DNA of 64,000 nt, from assembly GCF_026151205.1 (NCBI RefSeq), contig NC_087082.1:13365865-13429864 (forward strand), read 5' to 3'. Source of the stretch: Bolinopsis microptera (Eukaryota > Ctenophora > Tentaculata > Lobata > Bolinopsidae). Positions within the stretch are counted from its first letter, which is position 1. Each line of letters opens with the position of its first letter. The position numbers and the translations under genes are program-made. Shown here piece by piece: positions 57,846-64,000 of the stretch. The notes below the pieces were generated by a model. That model searched no databases. It saw only the letters and a program-made list of their open reading frames with translations, and was not told the DNA's origin.

Positions 57846-59650
57846 AACTCCGACCTCTAGTTCGACACTATCGAAGTTCAATTTCTGGCGAACTTTATTT
57901 GTCGAACTAGATCCATCAAGACACGGAATCAAGGCCACCATTCCAAGTCTCATCAAGATCAGTACTCAACGGCAACAGTCATTGTATGATGGTTCATTTG
58001 CAGAGGCCATTTTGCTGTTATTTTGTTGGATGAAATTCCTCCACCTGTTGATGCTCCTTTTATTATTTCAGAACAGAAAAATTAAATTAAAAGATTATCA
58101 TATTTAAAAAAATTAAATTAAAAGATTATCATCACACCTGTGCTATTGGAGCATCGTCAAAGCACTTTAATGACCCTTCATAATGGAAAAAAAAAACGTT
58201 TTATAAATTAGCTCGCCCCACCAGTGTACTTTACTGGGTCCCACCCAAACCAAGTCAGCTGTCCGGGAAAGGTTGTAGGTGAAAATTAACGAAAAGTTAA
58301 TATTCCTCGATAAAGTCGAGGAATGAATTGTTGGGATTTAATTGGAGTGAACTATTCCTCATAAAAAAAACAAAACAAAAATTATATGATAATATTCAAA
58401 AAGTTTTGTCGACTGTTTAACCATATAAGTGTCCAAACTTAGCTATAATTCACTAACATTTCTTAGTGACATTTCTTGAAACTGAAGTTTCAATTTGAAT
58501 AGTTGTTTCGAATCGTTTATGTTTACGCTTGACATGCCATCTTAGATACGGTTCCTTATGGTTACTGTTACTTTGGCACTCATTTTAATTTGTATGCCTA
58601 TACAATTTGATATTCGTTTTTTGTATTAAATTCACAATTCTGAATTATCTGACTCAGTGACTCAAACCAATGAAAACATTGGCATAAAAAGGTCCCAGAT
58701 CCATTAAATATGGAGTGACTATTAATCAGTGAATAATTAATATTCTAATATCGTGTTATATAATCGTGCGTATAAGGACACGTTCATTGAAGCTTTGAGG
58801 ATATTGGTAAATATTAGTGACCCTACTGAAGGCACGATGATTGTTTTAAAATTAATAAAAATGTGTCCACTTATGAAATATATAAACCCTCTAACCTAAG
58901 ATAATCGTTTTCATCCTCTAGATAAACTTTGTCGCATAACGATATCTTTATCAGACGATAGATATCGTTAAAATGCCGCGCCGGCAGTGATTTGTAAACT
59001 TTGTCACACTATTTAAAAAACGTGACGGGAGTTTATATGGACCCTTGTTGCCGTGTTTGGACCAATTTTCGAATTTTCCAATTCATAGAATAGCCTGTTA
59101 TGACCTATTATCTACATATATTAGCGGACTTTTTTCCTTAAATGGTTAGCACCATGGGTCAAACTTCCGTCACACATTTTAAGAAATTTATATGAGGGAT
59201 GTTTATGCATCCTGACATGAAATGCCGAATAGTCTAGCATTATGGTGTGTGCTGTATGTGTTTGGAATTGTTCACATATTTCATTGTTATAGGGCAAATA
59301 CAAATACAGAAGGCAGAAATTAGGTTAAAAATTTAGTCACATAAACTTTGTATGATATCTCATCAATGTGGTGAAATTGAGTAAATATTAGTATACCAAC
59401 TTTTAAAACACTCTATATTCACGTTACCTATGGATCAAATATTAACACATATTTCAACCATACGCCCGTCATATAAATTATGATATGGCACGGTGATATG
59501 TTAACATTGGTAAGTTTTCAACACCTGAACAGGGTTAAAAAATTTGTTAAATTTCGTCACAAAAAACAATTATTATCAACTTATATTGGCTTCCGTGTTG
59601 GCCAATATAACTAATTTTTCGACTAGTGATTGTGTTATAAAGTAACATTA
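57846..59650. other. No gene seen
   Basis: Contains fragments of a gtcgaacta repeat (57858, 57898) and a short inverted repeat aacgatatct/agatatcgtt at 58937-58970. The remainder is AT-rich without exon signals. Confidence 0.35.
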
Positions 59651-60765
59651 CTATACTTAATTGAGGTATGATTCTTCGAAATAGGGGCTAGAGGCAAATG
59701 TAATTTCGTCACATCCAGCCATACGCATTAGTTAGATAGATATTCTTTCATTATCTATTCCCCTCCTTAATATAGATGGAATGGATTTATCAGGAAATAT
59801 AGAAACCCCATGCCCAATTTTATAACATTGACATTATTACTGTTGAGGGAAGGACAAAGTAAATTTCGTCACATTTCGGTTAAAATTAGTGATATCAAAC
59901 TCAGCATTGTTAACTTGGGTTTCTGATTTGCTGAAAAATAACCTACCAATAATTCCTTGGAAGAATATTGAATTCTAATCCGGGTTAGGTTCTTCAAATA
60001 GCGGGGCCTCAAGAAAATGTAAATTTCATTCTCACCATACCGTATTGTAAAATTTAGATACATTTTTTTCAACTCAACAGTCCTAATTATAGTTTGAAAG
60101 GATTTAATTCAGAGGATAAGGAAATATAGATTACCATGCCCATTTTTCATCACATAGAATGTGAAATTATACTTTTGGGGCAGAAAGAAAAGTGAATTTC
60201 GTCACAATTTTCGGTAACTTAGTTATAAGTAAAATCAAGAATTGTCAAACTTGAGTTAGATGATTGCGGAATAATAACCTACTAATTAATTCCTGGAAGA
60301 ATATTGAATTCTAATCGGGGGTATGGTTCTTCAAAATAGTGCCACAAAGGAAACTGTAAATTTTTGTCCCATATGTCATTGTTAAATTTTAGATTACACT
60401 TTCTTTACATCAGAACAGTCTTAATTTATAGTTTGAAATGATTAATTCAGAGATAATGGGACATATAGAAACCCATGCCCATTTTTCATCACTTTGAAAT
60501 TATACTGTTGGGGCAGGGGGAAAAAGTGAATTTCGTACTTTCGGTAACCTTAGTAAAATTTAAACTCAGAATTGTTAAACTTGCGTTCTGATTTGCTGAA
60601 AAATAACCTATATAATAATTACCTGGAAGAATATTGAATTCTAATCGAGGCATGTTTCTTCAAAATAGGGTCAAGAAATGTAAATATCGTCACATCAGCC
60701 GGTGTGCAGGCCATTGCATTTGTTAGATAGATTTTCTTTCATATCAACTGCCCTTAATATTATTG
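59650..60765. repeat. Diverged tandem array, ~330-bp unit
   Basis: The marker ggttcttcaaaatag occurs near 59671, 59989, 60326 and 60656, each preceded by ggaagaatattgaattctaa and followed by a gtaaatttcgtcac stretch. Units differ by many small indels. No coding sequence. Confidence 0.8.
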
Positions 60766-60769
60766 TGAC

Positions 60770-62130
60770 AATTTTTACATTCAACTGCCTTACACTTGAA
60801 TCAGGCTTATCCGTGTTGTATCGTCCTTAATACCAGTTTTCCCGTCCTTCCAAACCAAAATCAGATATTAAAAGATTTCGGCATTTCTCCCAAAAATTTT
60901 TAAATTTCCTTATAATTATAATGTGACAGAATTTCCATCATTTCCAATAAGTGCATCGTATTTGCATAACTTTTCAAACAACATATTTTAGGGCTTTATG
61001 ATTGGTAGAACGACCCACTACCTCATTCAAATAATGAGGTTGAAAGGGTTTTTTTGAGGACACCCTCACAGTAGGGAACGGAAAAGGGGTATCGTATTCT
61101 GAGTGTGACAAAGTTACGAAATATTGCCTTTTTAACACCGTTGATCCCTGCCCTTTAGCCAAATGTTGTATCATAATGTTAGAATGACTAATCTACTATA
61201 TTTTAAAACCAAATAAAATGCTAAAATTGGGCAGATTATGGTTAACCAGTACCAAAAAAGTGACATTTTTTTTACATTATTAGTGCCTAAAAAAAACAAA
61301 TAAATTGTCTTTCCTGAGCCGTTCGTGTATTATGGAAAAGTATGGGGTCCACGTGGCTACCTGTCCAGAACTTCTGGAACCACGCTATTTTTTTTTGGCT
61401 TAACCAATATCCTTTAAACTTCAACATGAACGTGTCAATTTTACGATTTTTGTGGACGAGGTTTACATCAACTTGCCCTATACTTCAATCACACTGTAAC
61501 CGTGTATCGTCCTTCATATAGAGTTTTCCGCCTCCAAACCAAAATCAGCCATATAATTATACAATGATTTCGGGAAATTCACAAACATTTCAAATTCCAT
61601 ATAATGTGACAGAATTTACATCATTTCCCAATAGCCAAGTGCATGTACTTTGTTAACTTTTCAAAACAACATACTTTTAGGGCTACTATGATTGGCCGAA
61701 GAACTATCAATATATGAGTTGAAACAAGGTTTTGAGGACACTCACAATAGAAAAGCGGTCTCGTATTCTGCGAGTGTGACAAAGTTTACGAAATGTTGCC
61801 TTTTAAAGCCCCGTTTACACTCACTGCCCTTTAGGACTACAGTGTTCTTATTGTTTTTAGGAATGACCTAATCTACATATTTTATCAAAAAAAATGCCTT
61901 AAGTGGGGCAGCTATGGTAAACAATGTCACCAAAAAAATGTGACATTACATTTTTAACATATTAGTGCTACAAAAGCAATACATTTTATTTTGAGCAGTG
62001 CAATATGGGGAGTATGGGTCACGGTGGCTAATGTTCAGAACTTATGAACACGCTAGATTAATATATGTTAAATTAAACCACTATCGGTTTATCCAAACAA
62101 ACGCTGTATTTTAGAAATTTACCAATTTCC
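60770..62130. repeat. Diverged direct duplication, ~686-bp unit
   Basis: Two copies (about 60770-61450 and 61451-62130) share tatcgtcctt...ttttcc...ccaaaccaaaatcag (60819 and 61505), then aatgtgacagaattt and ggacactcaca. Open frames are short. It directly follows the 330-bp array. Confidence 0.8.
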
Positions 62131-62149
62131 TCAAACTTCAATGAAAACG

Positions 62150-62265
62150 TTCTGTCCATAAACAGTCCGACAATGGTCCGCTAATGTCCCAAAAAAACAC
62201 GTCAGTTGTCTCATAGAATCCCAAAAAAAAGGACAGGCATAGGCGGACCTTGGGGACTCACTCTA
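62150..62265 (-). mobile_element. Fragment of the tgtcatgtccg capped element
   Basis: tctcatagaatcc, aaaaggacaggcataggcgg and gtccgctaatgtccc match both ends of the element at 33229-35506. Neither a G/C cap nor a target duplication is evident, so it is a truncated relic. Confidence 0.7.
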
Positions 62266-63086
62266 CCCCACTAGAGTTAAGTTGAATCACCATTTTCAAC
62301 TTCAATTATTTGAATTATGAAGTAATTGTAAACATTTGACGCAAACATTACTTCAGGTTACAGGAATTATTGCGAGAGGATTCAGGATTTGACCCCTTCA
62401 TGAACGTGGTAGTTTGACCAGAGACCAATTGACACCATCTCCCGGAAGTCTTAAGCTAATCAGAATATCGGCATGGTCGTGGAAAAAAGAGGGAAATAGT
62501 TATAGTTATGGTAGATAGAGCGCACTTCGAACCTATTTCATGAGATCAGACTCTCCACTTCCTTGGCTGACTCTCCTGATCTTCAAAAATTTTGACTTGT
62601 GTGGTTCGGGATTATTTGTTTCAATTAAGATAGTTTATTCATAGACTATTTTATTTGTTTATTTTATATTTTTTACCGTCACTTGACTGTCTAATAATTA
62701 ATAAATGAGAAATTAACCTCTTTTATTTTAAAAATAAGGTTGTTTTTATTTGGGACTCACTCACAAAAAAGAAAATAAAAATAACCAGAACAATTTGTTT
62801 ATTTATATACAGTTTTTGGACCACTGCTTTTTAAATTTCTAAATTAAATATTTTTGAATCCCCCGTTTGCCCGTCAAAAAAAAATTAAGAAGTTTTTGTA
62901 TTTTGTCAAGTGAATTCTACTTCGTTTATCTAACAATATGTACACCACTTAGCAGTATGCACTAGATATGAAGTAGTTTATGCATTCCTAAAGTCTTGAA
63001 TAAGGTAAGAAAAGGAAAATAATGATCGTGGGGGGATTGGCGGCGCGGGACGAATATTGGATTTATGGTCTGGGCTTTGTTGAAGT

Positions 63087-63667
63087 TTGATTGATTACTA
63101 TGAGATATTAGGATTTGCTAAAAATCAGTGGCAGTTGGGCACTATTCAGTTGACAGTTGAGGAGGAAAAAAAGTTTGCAATCGAAGTGCGGAATACCTTG
63201 GTGACCCAATACGGAGAGGGTCTTCGTTTAAAAAAATGCGTAAATGTTTTGTACAAACTACTGCGCAAACAAATATTTAAAAAGTCACGTTCTCAACCGC
63301 CCGCGCACACTGTTGCTTCATTTCCTTTGTGGCCGCCACTTTTTAAGACTAGTTTCAGAGCGGGTTACAAGGATCTTCTCCGGATGTTTTGCGAATCGAC
63401 ACGGTGGTATGGAATGATGGAGTTTGGTCGTGAGAGGGGTTATCAACTCTTGTGGGAACCAGGACCAATGTCCTCATTCTTCAAGAGGCTTCTAAGGACT
63501 GGATGAGCGGGGTCCGAGGAAAGTATGGAAGGGGCACGTCAGTTCCGTTCTGTTTTATCCCAGATTTTAAGAGGGGGAGAGGCCGGAGAGAGAAGAGATG
63601 GGTTGCTCCTAACGAAGGGGTTGTCTGCCATCATCATCTGGGTTGTGAGATGACAGTGGTTTGTTGA
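63087..63667 (+). pseudogene. Coding-like region in two overlapping frames, unknown
   Basis: Frame 63087-63506 (139 codons) opens with a Lys/Glu-rich stretch. Frame 63452-63667 begins within it and reads protein-like to its stop (RGTSVPFCFIPDFKRGRGRR). The switch in protein-like character near 63390-63450 suggests one gene broken by a frameshift, probably from a repeat. No domain is recognised. Confidence 0.3.
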
Positions 63668-64000
63668 TGTGAATTGTGTTGATGTGTGAAAACAGATCAG
63701 TTGTAATGTTATTTTACAGTCTACCTTTACCCGTCTGTTATTTTCGGTTTTTCTTTTTACCCCACCCATTCTAATATCTATTAAATTTCTGTGTTATTCA
63801 ACTATGGATTGCAGAGTTATGAAAGAGGGGAACACCATTTCGAAGCGGTCGAGTCGCCGAAGGTTGAAAGTGACGCAAATTCTTTAGTATAAAAATCGCC
63901 CAAAATTCCCCTACGAATTCTTCCTTTGTGGTAGTGGGGCATAGAGAGGAGGAGATATGTAAAAGCAAAAAAATGCAAAAAAAAAGTATGCATATTTCCA
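63668..64000. other. No gene seen at the window's right edge
   Basis: AT-rich sequence. No repeat from elsewhere in the window was recognised. Confidence 0.3.

Noticed and set aside
1-64000. CRISPR arrays, bacterial operons, rRNA or tRNA genes
   Set aside because: Tandem repeats lack regular unique spacers. Genes have introns. No rRNA core or tRNA cloverleaf was recognised by eye; a tRNA or covariance-model scan would be decisive.

Overview
The window is AT-rich animal nuclear DNA. Its genes have short GT/AG exons, several non-LTR retrotransposon (LINE) remnants are present, and mobile and self-complementary DNA covers well over half of it. An extracellular kringle/TSP1/CCP gene and a bL36m mitochondrial ribosomal protein gene mark it as metazoan. 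The style of the LINEs (a PHD finger plus reverse transcriptase plus restriction-like endonuclease element, and an RTE-like tail) is common in cnidarians and other marine invertebrates. A cnidarian is my tentative guess, not a demonstrated assignment.

Layout. 1-2.9 kb: a near-perfect 1.87 kb palindrome joined to two identical 330-bp elements that share its CCCAG...CTGGG terminal module. 3.7-5.7 kb: five minus-strand exons encoding a kringle, a TSP1 repeat and two CCP-like domains. 7.7-8.7 kb: a 275-bp tandem duplication and an RTE-type LINE tail. 8.68-26.4 kb: a tandem array of an ~8.65 kb unit (two full copies, one truncated). Each unit carries a 4.5 kb foldback and a 0.8 kb foldback with related ends, plus an RNase H-like remnant. 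29.2-36.6 kb: a complete three-exon minus-strand gene for an unrecognised 269-residue single-pass membrane protein. Its 6.5 kb second intron is filled by nested elements, including a 1.7 kb purine tract. 38.8-44.3 kb: a 5.4 kb TTAA-flanked DNA transposon with an apparently intact nine-exon, 707-residue Mutator-domain transposase and a 1 kb palindrome. 45.4-52.9 kb: LINE fragments, including one split by an 840-bp transposon with a 3-bp target duplication. 54.2-57.9 kb: a G-capped element, a LINE nested in a hAT-like element, the bL36m gene and another G-capped element. 59.6-62.1 kb: two direct-repeat arrays.

The most coherent signal is a set of unrelated-looking elements built to one plan: ends that are homopolymer G (left) and C (right) runs, ~10-bp subterminal repeats specific to each family, and 6-7 bp target duplications. 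I count five with a readable target duplication and one without. The autonomous TTAA element shares the G/C caps but has a 4-bp duplication. The tandem-array region differs between copies mainly by 1-2 base indels, so part of its apparent decay may be assembly error. By contrast, the transposase and membrane-protein exons are in frame throughout.
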